Below are positions 6,673 to 15,318 of a stretch of DNA of 24,872 bases, piece by piece. A program made the translations under genes and the position numbers. Position 1 is the stretch's first letter, and every line of letters starts with the position of its first letter. The stretch comes from Actinomycetes bacterium. GTDB taxonomy: Bacteria > Actinomycetota > Coriobacteriia > Coriobacteriales > Eggerthellaceae. The notes beneath the pieces were generated by a model. It saw nothing but the letters and a program-made list of their open reading frames with translations, did not search any database and had not been told where the DNA came from. Where the stretch lies: positions 1 to 24,872 of the forward strand of contig JAEWYG010000136.1 of the NCBI GenBank assembly GCA_023395755.1. Reading direction: 5' to 3'.

Positions 6673-9357
6673 ATGGCCGATAACACGAATGAGAAAGACG
6701 GCGGAAAGAAGATAGACTACGACTTCGCTGCACATGAGCGACCGCTCTTTGATGCATGGAAAGATGCGGGCTATTTCCGACGTGGCGAAGGTTTTGGTGA
6801 TAAGAAGGATCAACCTTACACCATTGTTATTCCGCCGCCAAATATTACCGGCGTGCTACACATGGGCCATGCTCTAAACGATACCATCCAAGATACGTGT
6901 ATTCGTCGTGCACGCATGCAAGGTCGTCCAACGCGTTGGATACTGGGTACCGATCATGCTGGTATCTCCACGCAGACGAAAGTGGACAAGCGCCTTGCCG
7001 AGCAGGGTATTAGCCGTCTTGAGATCGGTCGTGAGGCGTTTATCGAAGCGTGCTACGATTGGTATAAGGAATATGGCACTACCATCGTGAATCAAATTAA
7101 GGGAATGGGTTGCACCTGCGACTATGACGATGAACATTTCACATTGGAGCCTGCTTACGTAAAAGCGGTGCGAAAGCTCTTTGTAGACTGGTACCACGAC
7201 GATCTTATCTACAAAGGCAAGCGCATTGTTAATTGGTGTCCGCACTGCACAACCTCTATCTCTGACGATGAGGCTGAATATGTGGATGAATCGGGTCACT
7301 TGTGGTATCTGCGCTATCCGCTCGTGGAACCTGAGGGCGATCTTGAGTACCTAGTAGTGGCCACGACGCGTCCTGAGACCATGCTCGGTGACACGGGCGT
7401 TGCTGTGAACCCTAAGGACGAGCGCTTCGCTCACCTAGTGGGCAAGAAGGTACGCTTGCCGCTGGTAGACCGCGAGATACCCATCTTCTCCGACTGGCAC
7501 GTAGACCGCGAGTTCGGTACTGGTTGTGTGAAGACGACGCCCGCTCATGATCCCAACGACTGGGCTATGGGGGAGCGTAATGGCCTCGAGCGCATTAACA
7601 TTTTCGATGAGACAGCGCATGTGGTGCAAGGTTTCGGCCAGTTTAGTGGTATGGATCGCGATGAAGCTCGCGTTGCCGTTGTGGCTGCGTTTAAAGAATT
7701 GGGCCTTCTTGACCACGTGGAAGACCATGATCATTCTGTTATGACCTGCTATCGCTGCCATACCAAGCTGGAGCCATGGGAGTCTGAGCAGTGGTTTGTT
7801 GCGGTTGATGGCCTTAAGCACGATGCGGCGCGTGTGGTAGAGGATGGCTCCATTCAGTTCCACCCGGAGCGCTGGCGTCAGGTATATCTGGACTGGCTGA
7901 GCAACCTGAAGGACTGGTGCATCTCGCGCCAGCTGTGGTGGGGCCATCGTATTCCCATGTTCTACTGTGACGAGTGTGGCTGGGAAGATGCCAGTGTCGA
8001 GGATATCGAGGTGTGCCCGGTGTGCGGTAAGCCTGCGCGCCAGGACGATGATGTGCTGGACACGTGGTTCTCTTCGCAGCTGTGGCCGTTCGCCACGATG
8101 GGTTGGACCGAGGAGGGCATGGAAGCCCCCGAAATGAAGACGGCGTATCCTACGCAGGTACTGTCTACTGCCCGTGACATCATGGGCCTTTGGGTGGCGC
8201 GCATGGTGATGGCATCCATGTACTGCACGGATACCATCCCGTTCGAACACGTGATTATTCATCCCACCGTTATGGCGGCCGACGGCAAGCCCATGAGTAA
8301 GAGTCGTGGCAACGGTGTTGACCCGCTGCGTCTCATGGAAGACTATGGTGCTGACGGCATGCGTTTTGGTTTGCTTATGCAGGTGACGGGTGCCCAAGAT
8401 CTCAAGTTCAACGAGGCAAAGCTGGAAAGTAGTCGCAACTTCGCCAATAAGATACGTAACGCCGCCCGCTTTGTTCAGATGAACCTAGATGATTATGAGC
8501 CGGGTGCTCCCGAGCCAGCAACACCTGCGGATCGCTGGATATTTTCGCGTTTGGCGGGATTGGTGGCGCGCCTCGATTCGGCCATTGATTCCTTTGAGTT
8601 CGGTGAGGCCACGCGTGAGCTTTATACGTTTTTCTGGAACGAGTTCTGCGATTGGTACATCGAGTTTTCGAAGGCTCGTCTGAACGGCGATGCGGCTGAT
8701 CGTCTAGCTTGCCAACGTAACCTCGTGTTTGTGCTCGACCAGGCGCTGCGTTTGTTGCATCCTATCATGCCATTCATCACAGAGGAGATATACCAGGAAC
8801 TTCCCATCGATCGCAGCGATGCTCCGTATCTGATTGGTGCCTCGTGGCCCGATGCGGGAGAGTTGGCACGCTATGTGGATGCAGATGCTGAGCGCGGTAT
8901 TCAGATGGTCATCGAGTGTGTGTCGGCTATCCGCTCGACGCGGGCGCGCTATGGTATCTCGCCGAAAACTGCGCTCTCTGTGGCAGTAAAGGCTATTCCG
9001 GCTGATGTAGCGCTTCTTGAAGTTCAGCGTGGTCTTATAGAGGGGTTGGGTAACACCTCCGACCTCGTTATTGCTGCAGATGCCGAGAAGCAGCCTGAAT
9101 CAAGTGTGTCGCTGGCGCCGGGGCTTGAGGTATATATTGTGCTTTCGGGTCTTGTGGACTTCGATGCTGAGCGTACTCGCTTGCAAAAGGAGTGTGAGAA
9201 GTTGGTTACAGATGCAGGTAAGCTCGCTAAAAAACTCTCAAACCCTGGATTTCTTGCCAAGGCAGCTCAAGATATTGTTGACAAGGATCGCGCTAAGCAT
9301 GCCGAATTAGCAGACAAGCTGGCTCGTGTTGAGGCACAGTTGGCAGAACTGGGGTAG
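6673..9357 (+). CDS. valS: Valyl-tRNA synthetase
   Basis: This class I synthetase charges tRNA-Val and edits mischarged threonine. The signature PPPNITGVLHMGHAL carries HMGH at residues 63-66, and KPMSKS at 539-544 is the KMSKS loop. The inserted CP1 editing domain lies between them (TTRPETMLGDTGVAVNP region). The C terminus ends in the typical ValRS coiled coil (about 830-894). Length 894 is normal. A zinc-ribbon-like pair of Cys motifs (YCDECGW, CPVCGK) sits before KMSKS. The ATG has only a weak purine-rich GAGAGAG site. The leader ends in a terminator, suggesting attenuation. A diguanylate cyclase gene starts 2 nt after its stop. Confidence 0.97.
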   Translation: MADNTNEKDGGKKIDYDFAAHERPLFDAWKDAGYFRRGEGFGDKKDQPYTIVIPPPNITGVLHMGHALNDTIQDTCIRRARMQGRPTRWILGTDHAGISTQTKVDKRLAEQGISRLEIGREAFIEACYDWYKEYGTTIVNQIKGMGCTCDYDDEHFTLEPAYVKAVRKLFVDWYHDDLIYKGKRIVNWCPHCTTSISDDEAEYVDESGHLWYLRYPLVEPEGDLEYLVVATTRPETMLGDTGVAVNPKDERFAHLVGKKVRLPLVDREIPIFSDWHVDREFGTGCVKTTPAHDPNDWAMGERNGLERINIFDETAHVVQGFGQFSGMDRDEARVAVVAAFKELGLLDHVEDHDHSVMTCYRCHTKLEPWESEQWFVAVDGLKHDAARVVEDGSIQFHPERWRQVYLDWLSNLKDWCISRQLWWGHRIPMFYCDECGWEDASVEDIEVCPVCGKPARQDDDVLDTWFSSQLWPFATMGWTEEGMEAPEMKTAYPTQVLSTARDIMGLWVARMVMASMYCTDTIPFEHVIIHPTVMAADGKPMSKSRGNGVDPLRLMEDYGADGMRFGLLMQVTGAQDLKFNEAKLESSRNFANKIRNAARFVQMNLDDYEPGAPEPATPADRWIFSRLAGLVARLDSAIDSFEFGEATRELYTFFWNEFCDWYIEFSKARLNGDAADRLACQRNLVFVLDQALRLLHPIMPFITEEIYQELPIDRSDAPYLIGASWPDAGELARYVDADAERGIQMVIECVSAIRSTRARYGISPKTALSVAVKAIPADVALLEVQRGLIEGLGNTSDLVIAADAEKQPESSVSLAPGLEVYIVLSGLVDFDAERTRLQKECEKLVTDAGKLAKKLSNPGFLAKAAQDIVDKDRAKHAELADKLARVEAQLAELG

Positions 9358-9359
9358 CT

Positions 9360-10259
9360 ATGTTTCCGTACGCCGACATTCATCCCGATATTGCGAGCAG
9401 AGCTTTTGCTTTGCTGCGGTTTGACTTCTACCGATTGGTGGATCCTCTTGAGCATCGGGTGTTTGCGTACGATCGTGATGTCGAGGAATTGCGCCAGACG
9501 GAAGCGCCCTGCTATCAGGTGTGGAAACGTAATGAACCATGCTTGAACTGCACATCGCGTTCGTGTCTGGCGCAGCAGGCACCCCTCTTTAAGATTGAAT
9601 ACCTTGAGGGTCGTGTGCTTCTTGTTTGTAGCGTGCCAACCGAAGTTGAAGGTAAAGCTTTTGCTCTTGAACTCACCATGGATGTGACTGAAAGCTTACA
9701 TGTGGCCGATGTTGAGGTGCGCGACAACATTGAGATTACTCATATGATCACAAGGTTTAATGAACTTGCCCTGCGCGATGGGTTTACGAAGTTGTTTAAC
9801 AAGAGTTATATCAATAATGAGCTTGAGGGTCTTATACAGGCTGCAAAAAACGATCCTGCGGCTGAACGCGCTGCGGTAGCACTTCTCGATATTGATGATT
9901 TTAAATATATTAACGATACGTATGGTCACATTTCTGGTGATGGGACACTGCTGTATTTTGCAAATCGGCTTCGTGGTCTCGCGCGAGAGCTTGGTGCGTG
10001 GGTTGGTCGTTTCGGTGGGGATGAATTTGTTCTATGCGCTCCGCACGGACTTTCCGAGAAAGAGATTGAGCGCCTCTTTGAAGAGATTGACGCTATTGAA
10101 AGCCATGCATTTGAAACTGAAACTGGCACATATTCGCTTGCGGCCAGCTGTGGCGTATGTTTTGTGCGCCTTGATGACACGGTGCATTCCCTGATCAACC
10201 GTGCGGATGATGCCATGTATCAAGCAAAATCTCTTGGTCGTCGTTTGGCGGTGCGCTAA
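9360..10259 (+). CDS. Diguanylate cyclase with N-terminal Cys-containing PAS-like sensor
   Basis: GGDEF enzymes make cyclic di-GMP from two GTP. Residues 1-125 look like a PAS-type sensor with four cysteines, C51, C61, C64 and C69 (CxxCxxxxC at its core), as seen in coriobacterial signalling proteins; they could bind a metal or sense redox state. A linker helix leads to the GGDEF domain (about 135-299). It has LRDGFTKLFNK at its start, the metal site LLDIDDFKYINDTYGH and an intact RFGGDEF at 217-223. The primary inhibitory RxxD motif is not at its usual place five residues before GGDEF, so product inhibition may be absent. No membrane segment is seen. The start lies 2 nt after valS, with GGGG 5 nt upstream, implying co-transcription. 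Confidence 0.92.
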   Translation: MFPYADIHPDIASRAFALLRFDFYRLVDPLEHRVFAYDRDVEELRQTEAPCYQVWKRNEPCLNCTSRSCLAQQAPLFKIEYLEGRVLLVCSVPTEVEGKAFALELTMDVTESLHVADVEVRDNIEITHMITRFNELALRDGFTKLFNKSYINNELEGLIQAAKNDPAAERAAVALLDIDDFKYINDTYGHISGDGTLLYFANRLRGLARELGAWVGRFGGDEFVLCAPHGLSEKEIERLFEEIDAIESHAFETETGTYSLAASCGVCFVRLDDTVHSLINRADDAMYQAKSLGRRLAVR

Positions 10260-10303
10260 GGCAATATCTGTCTGCGGTTTACTTGAGAGGGTTTGTAAAG
10301 AAT

Positions 10304-10349
10304 GTAAAACCGCTTACTTTTGCAAAGACCTGCGGTTTTACGTGTTTTT
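10304..10349 (+). terminator. Terminator after the diguanylate cyclase gene
   Basis: GTAAAACCGC (10304-10313) and GCGGTTTTAC (10332-10341) form a perfect 10-bp inverted repeat followed by GTGTTTTTC. A near-copy of the 3' arm, TGCGGTTTAC, occurs upstream at 10273-10282 and could compete for the same left arm. Confidence 0.75.
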
Positions 10350-10369
10350 CTGCCGCGGGCCAGCATCTT

Positions 10370-10378
10370 TGTTATAAT
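10370..10378 (+). promoter_or_regulatory. Extended -10 promoter for the zinc ribbon gene
   Basis: TG (10370-10371), T, then a perfect TATAAT (10373-10378). RNA would start near 10385. The -35 region is poor, as is common with a perfect extended -10. Confidence 0.7.
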
Positions 10379-10392
10379 ACCTTCCCGTATCG

Positions 10393-10464
10393 GTGCTTTT
10401 GGCTGGTGCGGCGTACTGGCTGCTTACCTGGTGGCTGGCTATAAGAAGAAGAAAACGAGGTTGA
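10393..10464 (+). CDS. Possible 23-residue hydrophobic leader peptide
   Basis: GTG 10393 opens a 23-codon frame ending in TGA one base before the next ATG. Residues 1-17 are hydrophobic (VLLAGAAYWLLTWWLAI) and are followed by RRRKRG, so it resembles a tiny membrane peptide with a positive cytoplasmic end. No ribosome binding site is visible and the start lies only about 8 nt into the predicted transcript. It is listed because of composition and tight spacing; it may be chance. Confidence 0.22.
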   Translation: MLLAGAAYWLLTWWLAIRRRKRG

Positions 10465-10465
10465 C

Positions 10466-11005
10466 ATGACTGAACTGCTGTCCCAGCTGTGGACGCCCGA
10501 GTTGCAGGCTGCGTTCACCGCGGTTGTGGTGCTGCTCGTTATTTTGTACGTGCTATCCATCGTCTGGGTGGTTCGCGATGCGTACATGCGCGGATCGTAT
10601 TGGTATGTGTGGGCTATTGTGGCTCTTGTTCCGTTGCTGGGCGTTATTGCGTATTGCCTCTTGCGCCCGCCGCTGCTGCAGATTGACCGTGATGAACAGG
10701 AGTTGGAGATTGCGCTGAAACAGCGCGAACTTATGAAATTTGGGGAATGTGCGAATTGCGGCTACCCCGTGGAATCCGATTTTGTATTGTGCCCCAACTG
10801 TCATCAGCGTTTAAAGAACCTTTGTGGCACCTGCAACCACGCCCTTGATCCCTCGTGGACCGTTTGTCCTTACTGCGCCACGCCCGTAGGTGGCGCTCCA
10901 GCGCGTCGTAGCGCCCCGCGTTCACGAACGCAGCAGCCGCAGCAGGCGGCACCTCAGCAGCAAAGACAGGCGCGTAGCGCTCAGGGAGAGCGTCCCCTCC
11001 CATAG
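10466..11005 (+). CDS. Membrane-anchored double zinc ribbon protein
   Basis: The protein has 179 residues. Two membrane helices (about 15-36 and 47-68) are joined by a short basic loop (RDAYMRGS), placing both ends on the same side. A charged helix follows (74-92). Next come two zinc ribbons: C95/C98 with C109/C112 (CANC, CPNC) and C120/C123 with C134/C137 (CGTC, CPYC). The tail (about 145-179) is rich in Gln, Arg, Pro and Ala and is probably disordered. The ribbon pattern matches the DZR type, often found in adaptor or binding proteins; its partner is unknown. GAGG is 5 nt before the ATG. It has its own promoter and terminator, so it is probably a single-gene unit. Confidence 0.8.
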   Translation: MTELLSQLWTPELQAAFTAVVVLLVILYVLSIVWVVRDAYMRGSYWYVWAIVALVPLLGVIAYCLLRPPLLQIDRDEQELEIALKQRELMKFGECANCGYPVESDFVLCPNCHQRLKNLCGTCNHALDPSWTVCPYCATPVGGAPARRSAPRSRTQQPQQAAPQQQRQARSAQGERPLP

Positions 11006-11020
11006 TTTTTCTTGTTGTTG

Positions 11021-11052
11021 AAGCCGCCTCGAGAGGGGCGGCTTTTGTTTTC
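11021..11052 (+). terminator. Intrinsic terminator after the zinc ribbon gene
   Basis: AAGCCGCCTC (11021-11030) pairs with GGGGCGGCTT (11035-11044), with one G-T pair, around GAGA, followed by TTGTTTTC. Confidence 0.85.
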
Positions 11053-11205
11053 CCGCTGCGGCTTTGTTCTGGTCTGTTAAAACCGTGTGCTCACGTGGCT
11101 TTAAAGGAGTCCGTGGCATACTGAAAAAGGCGGCATCCCAAGATGATGCAGCTGAAATCTATCGTGCAGGTGCTTTGTGCGCACCCGGCACAAGAAAGGA
11201 TTGAC

Positions 11206-13119
11206 ATGAATATTGTACTTCCCGACGGCTCCACCAAAGAACTTGCTGAAGGCGCAACCATCGCCGACGTGGCAGCCTCTATTGGCACTGGCCTTGCGAA
11301 GGCTGCGCTCGGAGGAAAGATTGATGGCGCCTTTGCCGACCTAGGTACCCCTGTCCACGACGGCGCTGTCGTTGAAATTATCACAGAAAAGAGCCCTGAG
11401 GCTCTTGGCATTATGCGTCACTCGACAGCCCACATCATGGCCGAGGCGGTACAGCTTTTATTCCCCGGTGCGCAGATAGCCTTTGGTCCGCAGACTGAGG
11501 ACGGCTTCTTCTATGACTTCGAATTGCCTCGTTCGCTCTCTCCTGAGGATCTTCCTGTTATCGAGGAAAAAATGGCGGAGATTATCGCGCGCGATGAGCC
11601 ATTTATTCGTGAAGTGGTTTCGCGCGATGAGGCCGAGAAACTGTTCGCCGACCAACGCTTCAAGCTGGAGCATATCCGTGAACTGCCAGCTGATGAAGAA
11701 ATTATCATCCGTCGTCATGGCGATTTCGTCGATTTATGCAGCGGCCCGCACATGCCTTCCGCAGGTAAGATTGGTGCCTTCAAGCTTATGAAGCTGGCAG
11801 GCGCTTACTGGAAGGGTGACAGTGAGCGTGAAATGCTGCAGCGCATTTACGGTACGGCGTTCTTCAAGAAAAAGGATCTCGAGGAATACCTGCACAATTT
11901 AGAAGAGGCCGAGAAGCGCGATCATCGCAAGTTGGGTCGCGATCTGGGCATCTATACCATGGATCCCCTGGCTGGCGTGGGTCTTCCTCTCTATCTTCCC
12001 AAGGGTGCGCGCGTTATTCGCACCATGCAGGAGTGGCTGCGTCGCGATTTGTACGAGCGCGGCTACGAGGAAGTTATTACGCCGCACGTGTACAATGCTG
12101 ATGTGTGGAAAACCTCGGGTCATTATGGCTTCTATAAAGAGAATATGTACTTCTTCAACATTAACGAAGGTACCGACGAGGATCCGCGTCTCACTGAGTA
12201 TGCCGTGAAGCCCATGAACTGCCCAGGTCATGTGATGCTGTATAAGAGCGACTTACATTCATACCGTGACTTACCGCTGCGTTATTTTGAGTTTGGCACG
12301 GTGTATCGCCATGAGATGAGCGGCGTTGTGCATGGTTTGCTGCGTGCTCGCGGTTTTACTCAAGACGACGCGCATGTGTTCTGCACGAAGGATCAGGTCA
12401 TTGACGAGGTAGTGGCTATTCTCGACCTCGTAGATCACATCATGTCTACGTTTGGCTTTGAGTACACCGCCGAGATTTCTACCCGCCCGGAGAAGTCTAT
12501 CGGTACCGATGACATGTGGGAACATGCTACTAACGCACTCAAAGAGGCGTGTGCGCGCCATGAGTTGGAATACGAGATCAACGAGGGCGATGGCGCGTTC
12601 TATGGCCCGAAGATTGATATCAAGGTGAAAGATGCTATCGGCCGTACCTGGCAGTGCTCCACGGTGCAGGTAGACTTCAACATGCCAGAGCGCTTCGAGC
12701 TAACGTATCGTACCGAAGACAACACCGAAGAGCGCCCCTGGATGCTTCACCGTGCCATTTTCGGTTCTATCGAGCGCTTCTTGGGTATTCTTATTGAGCA
12801 CTATGCTGGTGCTCTGCCGCTATGGCTTGCTCCTGTGCAGGTGGCAGTGCTGCCGTTGGCTGATCGTCATGTTGATGCAGCACACGAGCTGGCTGCTAAA
12901 GTTAAGGCGGTGGGCGGCCGCGTGGAAGTGTACGATCAGAACGAGCCCATGCGTGTGAAAATTGCCAAAGCGCAAAGCCAGAAGATTCCCTACATGGTGG
13001 TACTGGGTGACAAGGAGATAGAAAACGGTACCGTGAGCGTACGCGAGCGCCATGAAGGCGATCTGGGTTCATGGGATGTTCAGAAGCTTCTCGATACAAT
13101 CAAGGATGCTGCACTGTAG
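11206..13119 (+). CDS. thrS: Threonyl-tRNA synthetase
   Basis: This class II synthetase charges tRNA-Thr and removes misacylated serine. An N-terminal TGS domain (1-60) is followed by the editing domain with HSTAH (H72, H76) and VDLCSGPHMP. The catalytic core carries PMNCPGH, whose Cys and His bind the active-site zinc, and motif 2 FGTVYRHEMSG. The last 100 or so residues form the anticodon-binding domain. The chosen ATG gives 637 residues and has AAAGGA 5 nt upstream; an upstream in-frame ATG at 11143 would add 21 residues without a site. A hairpin TTGTGC/GCACAA (11175-11180/11188-11193) ends just before the ribosome binding site and may affect initiation. CATACT at 11117-11122 with TG before it is a weak -10 candidate. 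Confidence 0.97.
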   Translation: MNIVLPDGSTKELAEGATIADVAASIGTGLAKAALGGKIDGAFADLGTPVHDGAVVEIITEKSPEALGIMRHSTAHIMAEAVQLLFPGAQIAFGPQTEDGFFYDFELPRSLSPEDLPVIEEKMAEIIARDEPFIREVVSRDEAEKLFADQRFKLEHIRELPADEEIIIRRHGDFVDLCSGPHMPSAGKIGAFKLMKLAGAYWKGDSEREMLQRIYGTAFFKKKDLEEYLHNLEEAEKRDHRKLGRDLGIYTMDPLAGVGLPLYLPKGARVIRTMQEWLRRDLYERGYEEVITPHVYNADVWKTSGHYGFYKENMYFFNINEGTDEDPRLTEYAVKPMNCPGHVMLYKSDLHSYRDLPLRYFEFGTVYRHEMSGVVHGLLRARGFTQDDAHVFCTKDQVIDEVVAILDLVDHIMSTFGFEYTAEISTRPEKSIGTDDMWEHATNALKEACARHELEYEINEGDGAFYGPKIDIKVKDAIGRTWQCSTVQVDFNMPERFELTYRTEDNTEERPWMLHRAIFGSIERFLGILIEHYAGALPLWLAPVQVAVLPLADRHVDAAHELAAKVKAVGGRVEVYDQNEPMRVKIAKAQSQKIPYMVVLGDKEIENGTVSVRERHEGDLGSWDVQKLLDTIKDAAL

Positions 13120-13146
13120 AAGCTGAATAAGTATAATCGGTCATTC

Positions 13147-13175
13147 GAAAGCCCTCATCACGAGGGCTTTCTTCA
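13147..13175 (+). terminator. Terminator of thrS
   Basis: GAAAGCCCTC (13147-13156) and GAGGGCTTTC (13162-13171) form a perfect 10-bp stem around ATCAC. The T tract is short. Its A and T flanks mean it could also act on the convergent minus-strand gene. Confidence 0.75.
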
Positions 13176-13294
13176 TAGTTGGTTGTGTGCGGGTCGTACC
13201 TGGGGTAGTGAAATGCTGTTGTGAGAGGCCTAGCTGGTCGTAACTAATAGGAGCCTACGTACAGATTGTCTGAGCTCAACAATACTCTCCATAG

Positions 13295-14857
13295 CTAGTT
13301 GCCCCTTTTCTCATTGTTCGCTTCTTCGGGGGTGTGAGCTGTTTCTCGTAAGCGGCGCTGCTGTTCGCGTGCAGCTAAGGCTGCGAGGCGTTTGCGGCGT
13401 GCTTCGCGGCGCTGCGCTAGCAGATCTTGGTCGGTCAGGTGTAGTGTCGCATCTCTGATCGCTTCATGATGAGCGGCTAATTTTTGTTGCGCAGCATCGC
13501 GCGCTTCTTCAAGAGCGCGACTGCGCATAGATTGTTCTTGTAGCGCTGCAGCGCGATCTTGCCAGCGAGCCGTTCGTGCCTTCTCGTGTGCCAGCATGCG
13601 CTCGAGTGCTACGTGATCGCGAAGAATGGAGCCAATGTCACGAGGCCGCTGTCGTATCTCACGAACTGCCTCAATAGGCTGCGCGTCGGCTACGTGATAA
13701 GAGATTGATCCCAAAAGCGGCATAAGAAAAACGGTGATAGCGCCAGCTGCCACCAATACGCTGGCTGTTTCTTGCTCCATGGCTCCTGAGGTGACGGCCA
13801 CCGAAGTAACTGCCACGATGATGGGTAGTGCGGTGGTGCAGTAGAGCGCCACCGCGAGGCGGTTGTGCGACGAAAGGTCTCGCGTATCTTTGCCCGTGGA
13901 CAGCGCTGCGAATACGGGCACAGCACGAATAAGCAGCAGCATAACGATAAAGCCCACCAAAAGTACTGGCTGTGCAAATACAGCTGTCAAATCTATTTTT
14001 GCACCGGAGGCAACGAAAAAGATGGGAATAAGGAATCCATAACCCATTCCTTCCAGCTTATGTTCGAGTGTCTCATTACCTTCGGGGATAATGTAGCGTA
14101 GTACGAATCCGGCAGCAAATGCCCCCAATACAATGTCGAGGTCGAATACAGCTGATAGTGCAACGAGGCCAACGAGTAGAAGTACGGTTATGCGTACCAT
14201 GGTTTGTGAGGTGGTATTTGCGTTCGTGGTAATGAAAGAAAACGCTTTGTGTCCTGCCTTCTTTGCTTTGGAGGGTACGATAGCTGCCGTTACGGCTATG
14301 GCCACAAATACCAGTAGGATAAGTACAGTCTTCCATTCAGCGCGGGTTGAGAGCAAAAGCGCCATAGCTAATATGGGACACAGCTCACCCCAGGTGCCGT
14401 ATGCCAAGATGGAGTTGCCCACACGTGTACCCATAAGTTGGCGTTCTTTCATGATAGGCATAAGTGTGCCCAAGGCGGTGGTTGTTAGCGCAATGGCTAT
14501 GGCGATGCCATCAATATGGCTAATAGAGAACGTGGGAGACAGGCGTACGGCAAGAAAGGCTAGCGCAAGTGATACGATCCAGGTAACAAGTCCTCTCTTG
14601 CCCTGGTTGCTGGTAAGGTTTTTGGGGCTGATTTCGTATCCTGCAAGCAAAAATAAAAAGGCCAGTCCAAGATCTGATAGAAGTCCAACCGAGTCGGTTA
14701 GGTGAATAGTTCCCAGTAGATGTGGGCCAAACAGTGCGCCAGCAAGTAATAAAAATACCGTTTCGGGTATAGGTTTACCTGGGATGGATTGCGCGATTAA
14801 AGGACAAATTGCCGCTACAAGCGCTATGACGGCGAGAGATATAAAGTCGACGGGCAT
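13295..14857 (-). CDS. CPA2-family monovalent cation:proton antiporter with long cytoplasmic tail
   Basis: The protein has 520 residues from ATG 14857. About 390 residues of successive hydrophobic helices include FLFLLAGYEI, TTTALGTLMPIMKERQ and VLGAFAAGFVLRYI, typical of the Na+/H+ exchanger (KefB/NapA-like) fold. It would exchange Na+ or K+ for protons across the membrane. The last 130 residues or so are strongly charged, rich in Arg, Ala, Glu and Gln, and probably form a coiled coil; there is no Rossmann RCK/TrkA-N domain. I prefer 14857 because GAGAGG is 6 nt upstream. The upstream ATG at 14899 has no site and overlaps a likely -10 box. It is divergent from the YbjQ and K+ channel pair. 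Confidence 0.88.
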   Translation of the reverse strand: MPVDFISLAVIALVAAICPLIAQSIPGKPIPETVFLLLAGALFGPHLLGTIHLTDSVGLLSDLGLAFLFLLAGYEISPKNLTSNQGKRGLVTWIVSLALAFLAVRLSPTFSISHIDGIAIAIALTTTALGTLMPIMKERQLMGTRVGNSILAYGTWGELCPILAMALLLSTRAEWKTVLILLVFVAIAVTAAIVPSKAKKAGHKAFSFITTNANTTSQTMVRITVLLLVGLVALSAVFDLDIVLGAFAAGFVLRYIIPEGNETLEHKLEGMGYGFLIPIFFVASGAKIDLTAVFAQPVLLVGFIVMLLLIRAVPVFAALSTGKDTRDLSSHNRLAVALYCTTALPIIVAVTSVAVTSGAMEQETASVLVAAGAITVFLMPLLGSISYHVADAQPIEAVREIRQRPRDIGSILRDHVALERMLAHEKARTARWQDRAAALQEQSMRSRALEEARDAAQQKLAAHHEAIRDATLHLTDQDLLAQRREARRKRLAALAAREQQRRLRETAHTPEEANNEKRGN

Positions 14858-14897
14858 ACGGTGCCTCTCGAATAAGGTGGATGCGGGTAGCCTATCC

Positions 14898-14903
14898 ATT
14901 GTA
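14898..14903 (-). promoter_or_regulatory. -10 box for the antiporter gene
   Basis: TACAAT on the minus strand would start RNA near 14891, downstream of the ATG at 14899, which supports the shorter start at 14857. The -35 is unclear. Confidence 0.45.
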
Positions 14904-14927
14904 GCGCAATGATTAATGGCAAGGTCG

Positions 14928-14936
14928 TGGTATGCT
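14928..14936 (+). promoter_or_regulatory. Extended -10 for the ybjQ-like and K+ channel genes
   Basis: TG, G, then TATGCT (14931-14936) lies 50 nt before the ATG. It is back to back with the minus-strand -10 at 14898-14903. Confidence 0.35.
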
Positions 14937-14985
14937 TACGAGAACAGGCATCTTGTTTCAGGTGCGTTATCGAGAAAGGAAATCA

Positions 14986-15309
14986 ATGATTATAACGACC
15001 ACACCCTCTGTTGAGGGATATCGCGTTTCTGGTTATTACGGCGTTGTATTCGGCGAAGTAGTTACTGGCGTGAATTTTATGCGCGATTTCGGAGCAGGTA
15101 TTCGTAATATCGTGGGTGGACGCAGCCAGGGCTACGAAGACGAACTTGCTGAGGCGCGTAGCGGGGCTTTGCACGAACTGGAACAGCGCGCTACCTCATT
15201 GGGGGCCCATGCAGTAATTGGCGTAGATTTAGATTACGAGGTGCTGGGCCAAGGTAATATGCTTATGGTTACCGCATCAGGTACGGCCGTGACACTCGAT
15301 CAGGCATAG
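14986..15309 (+). CDS. YbjQ / UPF0145 family protein
   Basis: The 107-residue product has the family hallmarks TTTPSVEGYRV, YYGVVFGEVV, ELEQRATSLGAHAVIGVDLDYEVLG and a final MLMVTASGTAV. The family is annotated as a putative heavy-metal-binding domain and forms small ring-like oligomers; its cellular role is unknown. ATG 14986 is preferred over 14932 because AAAGGA is 6 nt upstream and the length is then normal. The K+ channel gene begins 9 nt after its stop, so the two share a transcript. Confidence 0.92.
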   Translation: MIITTTPSVEGYRVSGYYGVVFGEVVTGVNFMRDFGAGIRNIVGGRSQGYEDELAEARSGALHELEQRATSLGAHAVIGVDLDYEVLGQGNMLMVTASGTAVTLDQA

Positions 15310-15318
15310 AGGACCTCT

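Noticed and set aside
7435..8397. Long open frame (320 codons) on the minus strand inside valS, and similar ones at 2555-3223 (minus) and 14133-14705 (plus)
   Set aside because: Each lies wholly or largely antisense to a gene with clear family motifs, lacks a ribosome binding site and encodes a low-complexity His/Arg/Thr-rich product typical of shadow frames.
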